The notes below the pieces were generated by a model. It did no database searches and was not told where the DNA came from. It saw only the letters and a list, made by a program, of their open reading frames with translations. A DNA stretch of 64,000 nt, taken from NCBI GenBank assembly GCA_003963005.1, contig RXJW01000009.1:40165-104164 (forward strand), written 5' to 3'. The DNA is from Burkholderiales bacterium (lineage in GTDB: Bacteria; Pseudomonadota; Gammaproteobacteria; Burkholderiales; Burkholderiaceae_C). The translations under genes and the position numbers were made by a program. Positions 38,469 to 48,363 of the stretch are shown piece after piece. How positions within the stretch are numbered: the stretch's first letter is position 1; the number at the start of each line of letters is the position of its first letter.

Positions 38469-39284
38469 TCAGGCAGGGCGTTGGTTGCGGCGCGTGGCCC
38501 AGACGAAGATGGCGACGCCGGCCAGGATCATCGGCAGGCTCAGCCACTGGCCCATGCTCAGGCCCGTGCGGGCGGCGAAATCCATCAGGAAGGCATCGGG
38601 CTCGCGGAAGAACTCGGTCACGAAGCGCTGCGAGCCATAGCCGATCAGGAAGAGCCCGGAGATCTGCCCGGTGGCGCGTGGTTTGCGCGCGTACAGCCAC
38701 AGCAGCAGGAACAGGAAGACGCCCTCGCCGAAGAACTGGTAGAGCTGCGACGGATGGCGCGCCAAACCCCCATCCTGCGCCTGCGGGAACACCATGGCCC
38801 ACGGCAGATCAGGAGGCGCTGCGCGGCCCCACAGTTCGCCGTTGATGAAATTGCCGATGCGGCCCGAGGCCAGGCCCGTCGGCACGCAGGGGGCGATCAG
38901 GTCCGCCACTTCGAAAAAGCCGCGCCTGCGCATGCGGCCGAAGACTGCCATGGCCGCGATGACGCCCAGCAGACCGCCATGGAAGGACATGCCCCCCTTC
39001 CAGACGGCAAACACCTCACCGAGATGGTCTGCGTAGTAGTCGGCCTTGTAGAAGATCACGTACCCCAGCCGCCCGCCCAGCACCACGCCCAGCACGCCAT
39101 AGAACAGCATGTCGTCGACGTCCTGCCGCGTCCAGCCCACGGCAGCGTGCTGCGGCATGCGCGAGCGCCGGCCGGCCAACCCGATGAACAGCCCGAAGGC
39201 GATCAGGTAGGTGATGCCGTACCAATGAATGGCCAGCGGGCCGACCTCGAGAGCGACGGGATTGAACTGCGGGTGGACGAGCAT
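38469..39284 (-). CDS. lgt: Prolipoprotein diacylglyceryl transferase
   Basis: 271 aa with seven membrane segments. Lgt transfers diacylglycerol from phosphatidylglycerol to the lipobox Cys of prolipoproteins in the inner membrane. Conserved parts are the [16 protein letters not shown] start, [23 protein letters not shown] (with the essential His), the signature [18 protein letters not shown] and [13 protein letters not shown]. It is the first gene of the lgt-dnaQ pair. Confidence 0.97.
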   Translation of the reverse strand: MLVHPQFNPVALEVGPLAIHWYGITYLIAFGLFIGLAGRRSRMPQHAAVGWTRQDVDDMLFYGVLGVVLGGRLGYVIFYKADYYADHLGEVFAVWKGGMSFHGGLLGVIAAMAVFGRMRRRGFFEVADLIAPCVPTGLASGRIGNFINGELWGRAAPPDLPWAMVFPQAQDGGLARHPSQLYQFFGEGVFLFLLLWLYARKPRATGQISGLFLIGYGSQRFVTEFFREPDAFLMDFAARTGLSMGQWLSLPMILAGVAIFVWATRRNQRPA

Positions 39285-39351
39285 GGCTGGGTGTCAGAGG
39301 AGCGGCGCGCATCATAGCCAGCGCCCTCCCCCGCCCGGCCGGCGGCCGCGC

Positions 39352-40347
39352 TCAGGCCAGGCCGGCGAGCAGCTTCTTCGCTTCTTCGATGTTCCGTGGA
39401 TTGGCGCGCTTGTTCTGCACGAAGCGCTCCAGAGCCGCCTTGGCAGCGACCTTGTCGCCCTTGGCCAGCAGGGCCTGGCCCAGGCGGTGGTCGATGGGCA
39501 TGCGTTCCGCGCCTTCCAGGGTGCGGGCCCGCTCCAGGGACTTGACGGCCTCGTCGGCCTGGCCCATCTCGGTGAGCACGCGACCCAGGCCGTAGGGTCC
39601 GACGGCATGGCCAGGGTAGTCCTTCTGCAAGGTCTCGAAGATGCCACGCGCCTTGGGCAGGTTCTTCTGCTCCATGAACTCGAAGCCCAGGCGCGACCAG
39701 CTGCCGCGCAACTCCCGCAGCACGGTGCGATCGTCACCCGGCTTCACGCTGGCCAGTTCACGCTCGGCTGCGCCCCAGTCCTTGTCGTTCATGGCCAGCA
39801 AGGCCCGCAGCAGCTTGGCGTGCTCCGGCTGCCGCGCCTGGGCCTCCACCGCCAATTCCTTGGCCTTGGGCACGCTACCACCCGCGAATCCGGGGGCCAT
39901 CAGGTAGAACTGGGTCAGTCCGACGCGCGCCTCGTAGAGCGTCGGATCCAGTTCCACCGCCTTGACGAACTGCTCCTTGGTCTTGCTCGCCAGGCCCGGC
40001 ATCTTGAAGACGCTGGCGGTCATGGCCTGCTGGCCGTAGACCCGCCCGAGCGCGTAGCTGCACGCGGCCTGCGGGCGCTTGTCGACGCAGGCCTGCAGTG
40101 CCGGCACGGCCGCTTCCAGGCGTGCTGCATCGTTGTCGTCGACCGCTGCCATCGCCAGCGCCACGGCGGCTTGGTCGTCGTCGGGCTGGACCTTCGCGCG
40201 GGCCTGCGCCGCGCGGACGAGGTCGACCGACCTGCCGCCATCCAGCCAGGCCTGCCACTGCGGGTCTTTCAGAAGGTCCGCCCGGGCAGCGCCGCCAAGG
40301 ATCAGCAGGTGGGCGGCGAGGGCCAGGAACAAAGGGCGACGCGTCAT
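39352..40347 (-). CDS. Secreted tetratricopeptide-repeat protein
   Basis: 331 aa from the ATG with GGAG 8 bases upstream; the track start is 24 bases earlier. A signal peptide (RRPLFLALAAHLLILGGAARA) is followed by TPR-like helical repeats, e.g. AKVQPDDDQAAVALAMAAVD, TKEQFVKAVELDPTLYEARVGLTQFYLMAPGFAGGSVPKAKELA, and AVGPYGLGRVLTEMGQADEAVKSLERA. Such proteins are periplasmic scaffolds; the GFAGGS..A segment recurs in a widespread uncharacterised TPR family. No partner is identifiable in the neighbourhood. Confidence 0.85.
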   Translation of the reverse strand: MTRRPLFLALAAHLLILGGAARADLLKDPQWQAWLDGGRSVDLVRAAQARAKVQPDDDQAAVALAMAAVDDNDAARLEAAVPALQACVDKRPQAACSYALGRVYGQQAMTASVFKMPGLASKTKEQFVKAVELDPTLYEARVGLTQFYLMAPGFAGGSVPKAKELAVEAQARQPEHAKLLRALLAMNDKDWGAAERELASVKPGDDRTVLRELRGSWSRLGFEFMEQKNLPKARGIFETLQKDYPGHAVGPYGLGRVLTEMGQADEAVKSLERARTLEGAERMPIDHRLGQALLAKGDKVAAKAALERFVQNKRANPRNIEEAKKLLAGLA

Positions 40348-40452
40348 GCAGAGGTCTCCAGGTGGGGGCACGTTGAACGCCCCGCCCGGCTCGGTCGACG
40401 CCCGGGTTTGCCCGGTGTGGCTTTCGTCACGCCCGGCGCGCTGAGTGGTGAA

Positions 40453-40713
40453 TCAGCGGCGATGCTTGCCACTGCCCTTGGACTGGCCGAGATTCACCAT
40501 GTGCTGCTCACGGCGGGCTGCCTTGCGCTCATCCATGGCCTGCATGGCTTTGCGTTGGGTGTACCCGGTGCTGTCCGCCCACATCCACCACAGCACCGCC
40601 CCGAGGAAGGGCGACAACACGATCATCCAGGCCCACAGGTCGTCCTTGTGGAACTGCACCCAGCCGCCCAGGCGAAGCACGACGAACAGCACGCCCAGCA
40701 ACACGAATCCCAT
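40453..40713 (-). CDS. Small Trp-rich membrane protein (TIGR04438-like)
   Basis: 86 aa. Two hydrophobic segments rich in Trp (MGFVLLGVLFVVLRLGGWV and LWAWMIVLSPFLGAVLWWMWAD) are followed by a basic tail (RKAMQAMDERKAARREQHM). This fits the small Trp-rich protein family found mainly in Burkholderiales. AGGAGAG lies 6 bases upstream of the ATG. It is divergent from the cytochrome c gene. Function unknown. Confidence 0.85.
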   Translation of the reverse strand: MGFVLLGVLFVVLRLGGWVQFHKDDLWAWMIVLSPFLGAVLWWMWADSTGYTQRKAMQAMDERKAARREQHMVNLGQSKGSGKHRR

Positions 40714-40772
40714 GCAGCCTCTCCTTCAGGTATCTTCATGAGCACTGTAGTTCAACGCCTCGAAAGGTACGC

Positions 40773-41075
40773 ATGAAGTCGTTCGTGATGCTCAGTCTTG
40801 CCCTGGTGGCCTCGCCGGCCGCTTTCGCCAGCCTGGATCTGGCCCAGAAAAAGAATTGCATGGCCTGCCATGCGGTCGACAGGAAGCTGGTCGGCCCGGC
40901 CTACAAGGATGTGGCCGCCAAATACGCCAACGACAAGGAAGCGTACAAGAAGCTCGCCGAGAAGATCATCAAGGGCGGCAAGGACGTCTGGGGCCCGGTG
41001 CCGATGCCGGCGAACTCGCAGGTCACGCCGGCCGAGGCCGAGACGCTGGCCAAGTGGGTCTTGACGCTCAAGTGA
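40773..41075 (+). CDS. Class I c-type cytochrome (c551/c552-like)
   Basis: 100 aa with a signal peptide ending SPAAFA. One haem-binding site CMACH lies near the mature N-terminus, and the distal axial Met is in VWGPVPMPANSQVTPAEAETLAKWVLTLK. It is a soluble periplasmic electron carrier, of the size that donates to nitrite reductase, peroxidase or terminal oxidases. AAAGG precedes the ATG. No redox partner gene is adjacent. Convergent with acs. Confidence 0.93.
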   Translation: MKSFVMLSLALVASPAAFASLDLAQKKNCMACHAVDRKLVGPAYKDVAAKYANDKEAYKKLAEKIIKGGKDVWGPVPMPANSQVTPAEAETLAKWVLTLK

Positions 41076-41083
41076 CGGCTCAG

Positions 41084-41105
41084 GCGGCCGGCTCAATCCG
41101 GCCGC
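41084..41105. terminator. Hairpin between convergent cytochrome c and acs genes
   Basis: Arms GCGGCCGG and CCGGCCGC form a perfect 8-bp stem with a 6-base loop in the 37-bp gap between the two stop codons. No T-run follows on either strand. A bidirectional terminator is inferred from position. Confidence 0.55.
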
Positions 41106-41112
41106 TGCCGCA

Positions 41113-43074
41113 TCAGTAAGCCTGCCCGAGCTGTTCCAGGATGGCCGGGTTCTCCAGCGTGCTGGTGTCCTGCGTGACGGACTCGCCCTTGGCCACCGAG
41201 CGCAGCAGCCGGCGCATGATCTTGCCGGAGCGCGTCTTGGGCAGGTTGTCGCCGAAGCGGATGTCCTTGGGCTTGGCGATCGGGCCGATCTCCTTGGCCA
41301 CGTGGTCGCGCAGCTGCTTGGCGATCGCCTTGGCCTCGTCGCCGCTCGGGCGCGGGCGCTTGAGTACGACGAAGGCGCAGATGGCTTCGCCGGTGGTGTC
41401 GTCGGGGCGGCCCACGACGGCGGCCTCGGCGACAAGTTCGGTGCAGCTGACCAGCGCCGACTCGATCTCCATCGTGCCCATGCGGTGGCCGGACACGTTC
41501 AGCACGTCGTCGATGCGGCCGGTGATGGTGAAGTAGCCCGTCTCGGCGTCCCGGATGGCACCGTCGCCGGCCAGGTAATAGCCCTTGAGCTCGGACGGGT
41601 AGTAGCTCTTCTTGAAACGCTCCGGGTCGCCCCAGATCGTGCGGATCATGCTCGGCCACGGCTTCTTGACGACGAGGATGCCGCCCTGGCCGTTGGGCAC
41701 GTCATTCCCGGTTTCGTCGACGATGGCCGCCTGGATGCCCGGGAAGGGCAGCGTGCAGGAGCCGGGCACGAGCGTCGTCACGCCGGGCAGCGGCGTGATC
41801 ATGTGGCCGCCCGTCTCCGTCTGCCAGAAGGTATCGACGATCGGGCAGCGGCCGCCGCCCACGTGCTGGTGGTACCACTCCCAGGCGGCCGGGTTGATCG
41901 GCTCGCCCACCGAGCCGAGCAGGCGCAGCGACGACAGGTCGTAGTTCTTGGGGTGCACGGACTCGTTCGTCTCGGCCGCCTTGATCAGCGAGCGGATGGC
42001 CGTGGGCGCCGTGTAGAAGATGCTGACCTTGTGCTTCTGGATCATCTGCCAGAAGCGGCCCGCGTCCGGATAGGTGGGCACGCCCTCGAAGACGATCTCG
42101 GTGCCGCCCAGGGCCAGCGGGCCGTAGGTGATGTAGCTGTGGCCGGTGACCCAGCCGATGTCGGCGGTGCACCAGAAGATGTCGTCGTCCTTCAGGTCGA
42201 AGGTCCACTGGGTGGTGAGCGCCGCATGCAGCAGATAGCCGCCGCTGCTGTGCTGCACGCCCTTGGGCTTGCCGGTGGAGCCGGAGGTGTAGAGCAGGAA
42301 CAGCGGGTGCTCCGCCTCGACCCATTCCGGCGCGCAGGTGGTGGAGGCCGCCGCCATCAGGTCGTGCAGCCACAGGTCGCGGCCGTCCACCCAGGCGATG
42401 CTGCCGCCGGTGCGCCGGTAGACGATGACGTCCTTCAGCGTCGGGCAGGCGTTGTCGGCGAGGGCTTCGTCGACGATGGCCTTCAGCGGCAGCGACTTGC
42501 CACCGCGCTGCTGCTCGTCCGCGCAGATGAGGGCCACGGCGCCGGCGTCCTGGATGCGGTCACGCAGGCTTTGCGCCGAGAAGCCGCCGAACACGACCGA
42601 ATGCGTCGCACCGATGCGGGCGCAGGCCTGCATGGCCACCACGCCCTCCACCGACATCGGCATGTAGATGACGACGCGGTCGCCCTTCTGGATGCCGCGG
42701 GCCTTGAGCGCATTGGCCAACTGGCTGACCTTGGCCAGCAGTTCGGCATAGGTGACACGCGTGACGGTGCCGTCATCCGCTTCAAAGATGAGTGCCGTCT
42801 TGTCGCCCTTGCCGGCCTCGACATGGCGGTCCAGGCAGTTGTAGGAGACGTTCAGCCTGCCGTCCTCGAACCACTTGAAGAACGGTGCCTCGCTGTCGTT
42901 GAGCGTCTTGGTGAACGGCGTCTGCCACGTCACCAGTTCACGCGCCAGGCGGGCCCAGTAGCCGGCGTAGTCGCGCTCGGCCTCGGCCACCAGGGCGGCA
43001 TAACCGGCTTCACCCTTGACGTGGGCGTTGGCAACCCATTCGGGGCTGGGGGCATAGGTGTTCAGCGTGCTCAC
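41113..43074 (-). CDS. acs: Acetyl-CoA synthetase
   Basis: 653 aa starting at GTG with AGGAGA 6 bases upstream. Acs activates acetate to acetyl-CoA through acetyl-AMP. Motifs are the P-loop-like [66 protein letters not shown] and the C-terminal [14 protein letters not shown] whose Lys is the known acetylation site. It is cytoplasmic and feeds acetate into the TCA/glyoxylate cycles, which fits the neighbouring fumarases. Divergent from the yqhA-like gene. Confidence 0.97.
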   Translation of the reverse strand: MSTLNTYAPSPEWVANAHVKGEAGYAALVAEAERDYAGYWARLARELVTWQTPFTKTLNDSEAPFFKWFEDGRLNVSYNCLDRHVEAGKGDKTALIFEADDGTVTRVTYAELLAKVSQLANALKARGIQKGDRVVIYMPMSVEGVVAMQACARIGATHSVVFGGFSAQSLRDRIQDAGAVALICADEQQRGGKSLPLKAIVDEALADNACPTLKDVIVYRRTGGSIAWVDGRDLWLHDLMAAASTTCAPEWVEAEHPLFLLYTSGSTGKPKGVQHSSGGYLLHAALTTQWTFDLKDDDIFWCTADIGWVTGHSYITYGPLALGGTEIVFEGVPTYPDAGRFWQMIQKHKVSIFYTAPTAIRSLIKAAETNESVHPKNYDLSSLRLLGSVGEPINPAAWEWYHQHVGGGRCPIVDTFWQTETGGHMITPLPGVTTLVPGSCTLPFPGIQAAIVDETGNDVPNGQGGILVVKKPWPSMIRTIWGDPERFKKSYYPSELKGYYLAGDGAIRDAETGYFTITGRIDDVLNVSGHRMGTMEIESALVSCTELVAEAAVVGRPDDTTGEAICAFVVLKRPRPSGDEAKAIAKQLRDHVAKEIGPIAKPKDIRFGDNLPKTRSGKIMRRLLRSVAKGESVTQDTSTLENPAILEQLGQAY

Positions 43075-43190
43075 GGGTGTCTCCTGAAGTGGCTTGGGTG
43101 CACTGTGCGGCGGGCGACTGACGATGCCCTGACGGCGTGAGATCGGTCACAATCCGCCGCCTTTCGCGACCTTCAGTCTGCCCTGCCGCC

Positions 43191-43775
43191 ATGAGCACCC
43201 CGCCCAAGATGCGCCCCCTGCCCCGCATGATCTTCGCGAGCCGCTGGTTGCAGTTGCCCTTGTACCTGGGCTTGATCCTGGCGCAAGCGGTGTACGTCTA
43301 CCAGTTCTGGACGGAGCTGGTCCACCTGATCGAGGCAGCGTTCGGCAACCAGCATGCGCTGGAACTGCTGGTCAAGAGCATCGGCTACAAGTACGACTCG
43401 CTGCCGGACAAGCTCAACGAGACCGTGCTGATGCTCGTTGTTCTCGGGCTGATCGACGTCGTCATGATCTCCAACCTGCTGATCATGGTCATTGTGGGCG
43501 GCTACGAGACCTTCGTGTCGCGCATGGACCTGGACGGCCACCCCGATTCACCGGAATGGCTGAGCCACGTGAATGCCTCGGTGCTCAAGGTCAAGCTGGC
43601 CACCGCCATCATCGGCATCAGCTCGATCCATCTGCTGAAGACCTTCATCAACGCCGGAGCCTACGAGGACAAGGTGCTGCTCTACCAGACGGTCATTCAC
43701 CTGGTTTTCCTGCTGTCCGCGATCGCCATCGCCTACACCGACCGGCTGCTCGCACCGCCCGCTGATCACCACTGA
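43191..43775 (+). CDS. UPF0114/YqhA family membrane protein
   Basis: 194 aa from ATG 43191. It has about four membrane segments ([84 protein letters not shown]). The [20 protein letters not shown] and [18 protein letters not shown]-type stretch (here [18 protein letters not shown]) is diagnostic of the YqhA family. Function is unknown. It is divergent from acs and convergent with fumC, with 15 bases between the stops. Confidence 0.93.
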   Translation: MSTPPKMRPLPRMIFASRWLQLPLYLGLILAQAVYVYQFWTELVHLIEAAFGNQHALELLVKSIGYKYDSLPDKLNETVLMLVVLGLIDVVMISNLLIMVIVGGYETFVSRMDLDGHPDSPEWLSHVNASVLKVKLATAIIGISSIHLLKTFINAGAYEDKVLLYQTVIHLVFLLSAIAIAYTDRLLAPPADHH

Positions 43776-43790
43776 CGGGCTGGCGGCCGC

Positions 43791-45176
43791 TCACCGCCCG
43801 ACCATCGCCGCCGGCACCACCCAGGCATCGAACTGCTCGGCCGTCACATGGCCCAGCGCCAGCGCGGCATCGCGCAGGCTGGTGCCTTCCTGGTGGGCCT
43901 TCTTGGCGATCTGCGCGGCACGGTCGTAGCCGATGTGCGTGTTCAGCGCCGTCACGAGCATCAGTGACCGCTCGACCAGCTCCGCAATGCGCGCCTCGTT
44001 GGGCTCGATGCCCGCGGCGCAGTGGCGGTTGAAGCTCGCCATGCCGTCGGCCAGCAGCCGCACGCTTTGCAGGAAGTTGTGGATGACCATCGGCCGGAAC
44101 ACGTTCAGCTCGAAGTTGCCTGACGCCCCGCCGATGTTGATGGCCACGTCGTTACCCATCACCTGAGCGGCGAGCATCGTCACCGCCTCGCTCTGCGTCG
44201 GGTTGACCTTGCCGGGCATGATCGACGAACCGGGCTCATTCTCCGGGATCGTGATTTCGCCGATGCCGCTGCGCGGGCCGCTGGCCAGCCAGCGCACATC
44301 GTTGGCGATCTTGTTCATGCTGGCGGCCAGCGTCTTCAACGCCCCATGGGCATGGACGAGCGCATCGCAGGACGCCATGGCCTCGAACTTGTTCGGCGCC
44401 GTCACGAACGGATGGCCAGTCAGACGGGCCAGTTCCGCCGCCACCTGCTCGGCATAGCCTGCGGGCGCGTTCAGTCCGGTACCCACGGCCGTGCCGCCCA
44501 GGGCCAGCTCATGCAGATGCGGCAGGGCTGCCTGCACATGCCGCTCGCCTTGGGCCAGCTGGGCCACCCAGCCCGAGATTTCCTGCCCGAGCGTCAGCGG
44601 TGTGGCGTCCTGCAGGTGCGTGCGGCCAATCTTGACGATGCCCGCAAATGCCTCGGACTTTTGCTGGAGCGTCGCCCGCAGCGCCCGCAGCGCCGGCAGC
44701 AGGCGCTCCTGCAAGGCCTGAACAGCCGCCACGTGCATGGCCGTGGGGAAGACGTCATTGCTGCTCTGGCTGCGGTTGACGTCGTCGTTCGGATGCACCA
44801 GGCGCCCCTCGCCCCGAGGCCCACCCATCAGTTCGCTGGCCCGGTTGGCGAGCACCTCGTTGACGTTCATGTTGGTCTGCGTGCCCGAACCCGTCTGCCA
44901 GACGACAAGCGGAAACTCCTGCGCGTGCAGGCCGGCGATCACCTCGTCCGCGGCCACCACGATCGCCTGCGTCTTGTCCGCGGCCTGCAGACCTAGGCTG
45001 TGGTTCACGACTGCCGATGCCCTTTTCACACGTGCCAGCGCCTGGATGAGTTCAGGTGCCTGTCGCTCGCCGGAGATGTCGAAGTTCTGCAGGGATCGCT
45101 GGGTCTGCGCCCCCCACAGGCGGTGGGCTGGCACGTCGATGGGTCCAAAGGTGTCGTGTTCGATGCGGAAGGTCAC
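43791..45176 (-). CDS. fumC: Class II fumarate hydratase
   Basis: 461 aa from GTG 45176 ([27 protein letters not shown]), the normal length; the track start is upstream of any homology. FumC is the oxygen-stable, iron-free fumarase of the TCA cycle. Motifs are [34 protein letters not shown] (catalytic His), [14 protein letters not shown] and the superfamily signature [17 protein letters not shown] class I fumarase gene lies 1.3 kb away. Convergent with the yqhA-like gene. Confidence 0.97.
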   Translation of the reverse strand: MTFRIEHDTFGPIDVPAHRLWGAQTQRSLQNFDISGERQAPELIQALARVKRASAVVNHSLGLQAADKTQAIVVAADEVIAGLHAQEFPLVVWQTGSGTQTNMNVNEVLANRASELMGGPRGEGRLVHPNDDVNRSQSSNDVFPTAMHVAAVQALQERLLPALRALRATLQQKSEAFAGIVKIGRTHLQDATPLTLGQEISGWVAQLAQGERHVQAALPHLHELALGGTAVGTGLNAPAGYAEQVAAELARLTGHPFVTAPNKFEAMASCDALVHAHGALKTLAASMNKIANDVRWLASGPRSGIGEITIPENEPGSSIMPGKVNPTQSEAVTMLAAQVMGNDVAINIGGASGNFELNVFRPMVIHNFLQSVRLLADGMASFNRHCAAGIEPNEARIAELVERSLMLVTALNTHIGYDRAAQIAKKAHQEGTSLRDAALALGHVTAEQFDAWVVPAAMVGR

Positions 45177-45375
45177 GAAACCGCTCCTGCAGCTGTGCAA
45201 CCGCCAGCATAGCCCTTGCGGGCCACGCGCCGCGGCCACGCTGGAACACCCGGCTTACTCCAAAACGGACATGCCAAAGAACCTCAATCATGGGATGTCG
45301 AATCCACTTACACCTCCTGAACCAAAGATGCCAAGTTCACACACAAGTGATTGATTTAATTGACTTATTCAACGC

Positions 45376-45390
45376 TGGCACGGTGTCTGC
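45376..45390 (+). promoter_or_regulatory. Sigma-54 (RpoN) type promoter upstream of PEP-CTERM gene
   Basis: TGGCACGGTGTCTGC matches the -24/-12 consensus TGGCAC-N5-TTGC with one mismatch and the strict GG-N10-GC spacing. It lies 51 bases before the ATG on the coding strand, inside an unusually AT-rich gap (about 45250-45400). RpoN with the PrsK/PrsR pair is known to drive PEP-CTERM genes in floc-forming betaproteobacteria, which makes the site more credible. No enhancer site was identified. Confidence 0.65.
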
Positions 45391-45441
45391 TTGAGCGGCT
45401 GCGGCTCTTAACCTGCCTTTCACCTCAGTGGAGATCTAACC

Positions 45442-46263
45442 ATGCGTATCCAAAAGTTCGCGACCGCCGTGTCCCTGGCCTTCGCGGCCGCCACGTCGGC
45501 CATGGCCGCCCCCGTGGTCTACAACCTGGCCCTGCCCAGCATCTCGACGTTCGACAACGTCATCACCGGCACCGGCGCCTCCGTCACGACCGCGAAGGTC
45601 ACCACCGGCGCCAGCGTGTTCAACTACGTCGACCTGAACGGCAACGCCGCCACGGTCACCGTGACGCGCACGCTCGACGGCTCGGCGGCTGCCGCTGGCG
45701 GCGGCTACAGCAGCAACGGCCAGTCGCTGTCTGGTTCGGTGTGGGACATCAGCCCGAGCACGGCAGGCGGCGCTGGCGGCGGCGCAAACGGCAAGCCGGA
45801 CATCGACGGCTACCACAGCGGCCTGACCTTCACCTTCTCGTCGCCGGTCAACGCCTTCGGCTTCGAAATCGGTGACTGGGCCACCTGCTGCACGGGCGGC
45901 AACCGCTCCGCGGCCGTCCAGAACGCCTACGGTGTGGGCGCCCAAGGCTCGGGCCTGTGGATCGCCTTCGACGGCGGCGCAGCCACCCTGCCGGCCAACG
46001 CCCTGAGCGCCAACGACAACCCCGGCTATGCCCAGTTCGGCAGCTTCACCAACTTCATCGGCGCCATCGACTCGTCGAGCACGTTCAGCAAGATCACCTT
46101 CTTCGGTGACGGCTTCGGCGAGTTCCTGGTCGCCGGCGGCACGCTGCGCTTCGCCTCCGTCAAGGTGGGTTCGGTCGGCAACCTGCCGGAGCCGGGCTCC
46201 ATCGCCCTGGTCGGGCTGGCCATCGCCGGCCTGGCCGCAGCTCGCCGCCGCAAGGCCGCCTGA
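45442..46263 (+). CDS. PEP-CTERM sorting domain protein
   Basis: 273 aa with a signal peptide (MRIQKFATAVSLAFAAATSAMA). A Gly/Ala/Ser/Thr-rich beta-type body follows, and a C-terminal PEP-CTERM signal (LPEPGSIALVGLAIAGLAAARRR): PEP motif, membrane helix, basic tail. Exosortase (not in the window) cleaves and sorts such proteins to the surface or extracellular matrix, often with exopolysaccharide. GGAG is 9 bases upstream. It has its own RpoN-like promoter and a strong terminator, so it is monocistronic. Confidence 0.93.
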   Translation: MRIQKFATAVSLAFAAATSAMAAPVVYNLALPSISTFDNVITGTGASVTTAKVTTGASVFNYVDLNGNAATVTVTRTLDGSAAAAGGGYSSNGQSLSGSVWDISPSTAGGAGGGANGKPDIDGYHSGLTFTFSSPVNAFGFEIGDWATCCTGGNRSAAVQNAYGVGAQGSGLWIAFDGGAATLPANALSANDNPGYAQFGSFTNFIGAIDSSSTFSKITFFGDGFGEFLVAGGTLRFASVKVGSVGNLPEPGSIALVGLAIAGLAAARRRKAA

Positions 46264-46317
46264 GCCGCCGGCTCGTCTCACCGCCCTGCGTGGCGGTGAA
46301 CGGCTGACCCGCTGAAC

Positions 46318-46357
46318 ACGCCCCCCGGCAGCGCCAGTTGCCGGGGGGCGTTCTCTT
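46318..46357 (+). terminator. Intrinsic terminator after PEP-CTERM gene
   Basis: A 13-bp perfect stem (ACGCCCCCCGGCA with TGCCGGGGGGCGT) and an 8-base loop, followed by TCTCTTT. It is a strong Rho-independent terminator that separates the PEP-CTERM gene from the class I fumarase gene. Confidence 0.9.
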
Positions 46358-46441
46358 TGACGGTCCGGTCCCGGCCAAGCTTGGCGTCAGGCACCCTCCC
46401 CGATAATCCGGTCCGATTCCACATCGAGCCCTCGGGACACC

Positions 46442-47983
46442 ATGAGCACCACGATCAAGTACGCCGACCTGGTCGACAGCGTCGCCGCCGCGCTGCAGTA
46501 CATCAGCTACTACCACCCCGCCGACTACATCGCCCACCTCGCGCGCGCCTACGAGTCCGAGGCCTCGCCCGCTGCCAAGGATGCCATCGCGCAGATCCTG
46601 ACCAACAGTCGCATGTGCGCCGAGGGCAAGCGCCCCATCTGCCAGGACACCGGCATCGTCAACGTCTTCCTGAAGATCGGCATGGACGTGCGCTGGGAAG
46701 GCTTCACCGGCAGCATCGAGGACGCCGTCAACGAGGGCGTGCGCCGCGGCTACCTGAACCCGGACAACAAGCTGCGCGCCAGCGTCCTGGACGACCCCAT
46801 CTTTGCCCGCAAGAACACCAAGGACAACACACCGGCCGTCGTGCAGATGGAGGTCGTGCCCGGCAACACCGTGGACGTGATCGTCGCGGCCAAGGGCGGC
46901 GGCTCCGAGAACAAGAGCAAGGTCTACATGCTCAACCCGAGTGACGACATCGTCGACTGGGTGCTCAAGACCGTGCCCACCATGGGCGCCGGCTGGTGCC
47001 CGCCGGGCATGCTCGGCATCGGCGTGGGCGGCACGGCCGAGAAGGCCGCGCTGCTGGCCAAGCAGGCGCTGATGGAAGACATCGACATGTACGAGCTGCT
47101 GCAGCGCGGGCCTCAGAACAAACTGGAAGAGCTGCGCATCGAGCTCTACCAGAAGGTCAACGCGCTGGGCATCGGCGCGCAGGGCCTGGGCGGCCTCACC
47201 ACCGTGCTGGACGTCAAGATCAAGACCTTCCCGACGCACGCCGCGAGCAAGCCCATCGCGATGATCCCGAACTGCGCGGCCACGCGGCATGCGCACTTCG
47301 TGCTGGACGGCAGCGGCCCGAGCTACATCGAGCCCCCGAGCCTGGACCTGTGGCCGGACGTGAACTGGGCGCCTGACTACAACAAGAGCCGCCGCGTCGA
47401 CCTCAACACGCTCACGCCGGCCGAGGTGGCCAGCTGGAAGCCCGGCGACACGCTGCTGCTCAACGGCAAGATGCTCACCGGCCGCGACGCGGCGCACAAG
47501 CGCATCCAGGACATGCTCGCCAAGGGCGAACCGCTGCCGGTGGACTTCACCAACCGTGTCATCTACTACGTCGGCCCGGTGGACCCGGTGCGCGACGAGG
47601 TCGTCGGCCCGGCCGGCCCGACCACGGCCACCCGCATGGACAAGTTCACCGACATGATGCTGGCCAAGACCGGCCTGATCGCGATGGTGGGCAAGGCCGA
47701 ACGCGGCCCGGTGGCCATCGAGTCCATCAAGAACCACAAGAGCGCCTACCTGATGGCCGTGGGCGGCGCCGCCTACCTCGTCAGCAAGGCGATCAAGGGC
47801 GCCAAGGTCGTGGGCTTTGCCGACCTCGGCATGGAGGCCATCTACGAGTTCGACGTGGTCGACATGCCCGTGACCGTGGCCGTCGACGCCAGCGGCACCA
47901 GCGCCCACATCACGGGCCCGGCCGACTGGCAGGCGCGCATCGCCTCCGGCAAGGCCGTCGGCATCCCGGTCACCACGGCCTGA
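46442..47983 (+). CDS. Class I (iron-sulfur) fumarate hydratase
   Basis: 513 aa, matching one-polypeptide class I fumarases (FumA/FumB/FumD group). They convert fumarate and malate with an oxygen-labile [4Fe-4S] cluster. Visible landmarks are AEGKRPICQDTGIVNVFLKIG (cluster Cys), GAGWCPPGMLGIGVGGTAEKAALLAKQAL (Cys and substrate loop), PNCAATRHAHFVLDGSGP and a C-terminal beta domain ending AVGIPVTTA with RVIYYVGPVDPVRDEVVGPAGPTTATRMDKF. The presence of both fumarase classes suggests a switch by oxygen or iron. FumA versus FumB cannot be told. Confidence 0.95.
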   Translation: MSTTIKYADLVDSVAAALQYISYYHPADYIAHLARAYESEASPAAKDAIAQILTNSRMCAEGKRPICQDTGIVNVFLKIGMDVRWEGFTGSIEDAVNEGVRRGYLNPDNKLRASVLDDPIFARKNTKDNTPAVVQMEVVPGNTVDVIVAAKGGGSENKSKVYMLNPSDDIVDWVLKTVPTMGAGWCPPGMLGIGVGGTAEKAALLAKQALMEDIDMYELLQRGPQNKLEELRIELYQKVNALGIGAQGLGGLTTVLDVKIKTFPTHAASKPIAMIPNCAATRHAHFVLDGSGPSYIEPPSLDLWPDVNWAPDYNKSRRVDLNTLTPAEVASWKPGDTLLLNGKMLTGRDAAHKRIQDMLAKGEPLPVDFTNRVIYYVGPVDPVRDEVVGPAGPTTATRMDKFTDMMLAKTGLIAMVGKAERGPVAIESIKNHKSAYLMAVGGAAYLVSKAIKGAKVVGFADLGMEAIYEFDVVDMPVTVAVDASGTSAHITGPADWQARIASGKAVGIPVTTA

Positions 47984-47994
47984 ACCTCAGCCGC

Positions 47995-48279
47995 TCAGCG
48001 CTTCGGGGGCGGTGCCGACGCACTGCCGGCCGGCGGCGGCGGCATGTCCTTCGGTCGGCAGGCCAGCGGCTTGCCTTCCGGCGCCCAGCAACTGCCCTTC
48101 ATCGTGCGGTCGCCGACGCTGAAGCTGCACTCGGCACCGGCCTTGGCGGTCTTGCAGGCCGTCAGCGCCTCGGGCGGCGGGCCGCGGTGTTCACCGTCAG
48201 GCGGCGGGCCGCCCTGAGGCTGGGCAAACGCAGCGGCGGAAGCCAGCAGCACCGTGGCGTAGAAGGCGTTTTTCATCAT
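47995..48279 (-). CDS. Small secreted Cys/Pro-rich protein
   Basis: 94 aa from the ATG-ATG start (MMKNAFYATVLLASAAAFAQ); the track ORF adds a shadow of the divergent acetyltransferase gene. After the signal peptide come Pro/Gly-rich stretches (PQGGPPPDGEHRGPPPEAL) and a core with four Cys (ALTACKTAKAGAECSFSVGDRTMKGSCWAPEGKPLACRP) that may form two disulfides. Similar short periplasmic proteins occur in Burkholderiales without assigned function. Convergent with the fumarase gene. Confidence 0.8.
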   Translation of the reverse strand: MMKNAFYATVLLASAAAFAQPQGGPPPDGEHRGPPPEALTACKTAKAGAECSFSVGDRTMKGSCWAPEGKPLACRPKDMPPPPAGSASAPPPKR

Positions 48280-48363
48280 GCATCCTGGGTGAGTGATCGA
48301 CCCCCAGGATGCTGTGCGCCAAACGTGTAGCCAATGTAGGCATCGGCTCCACAATGCTTCACG

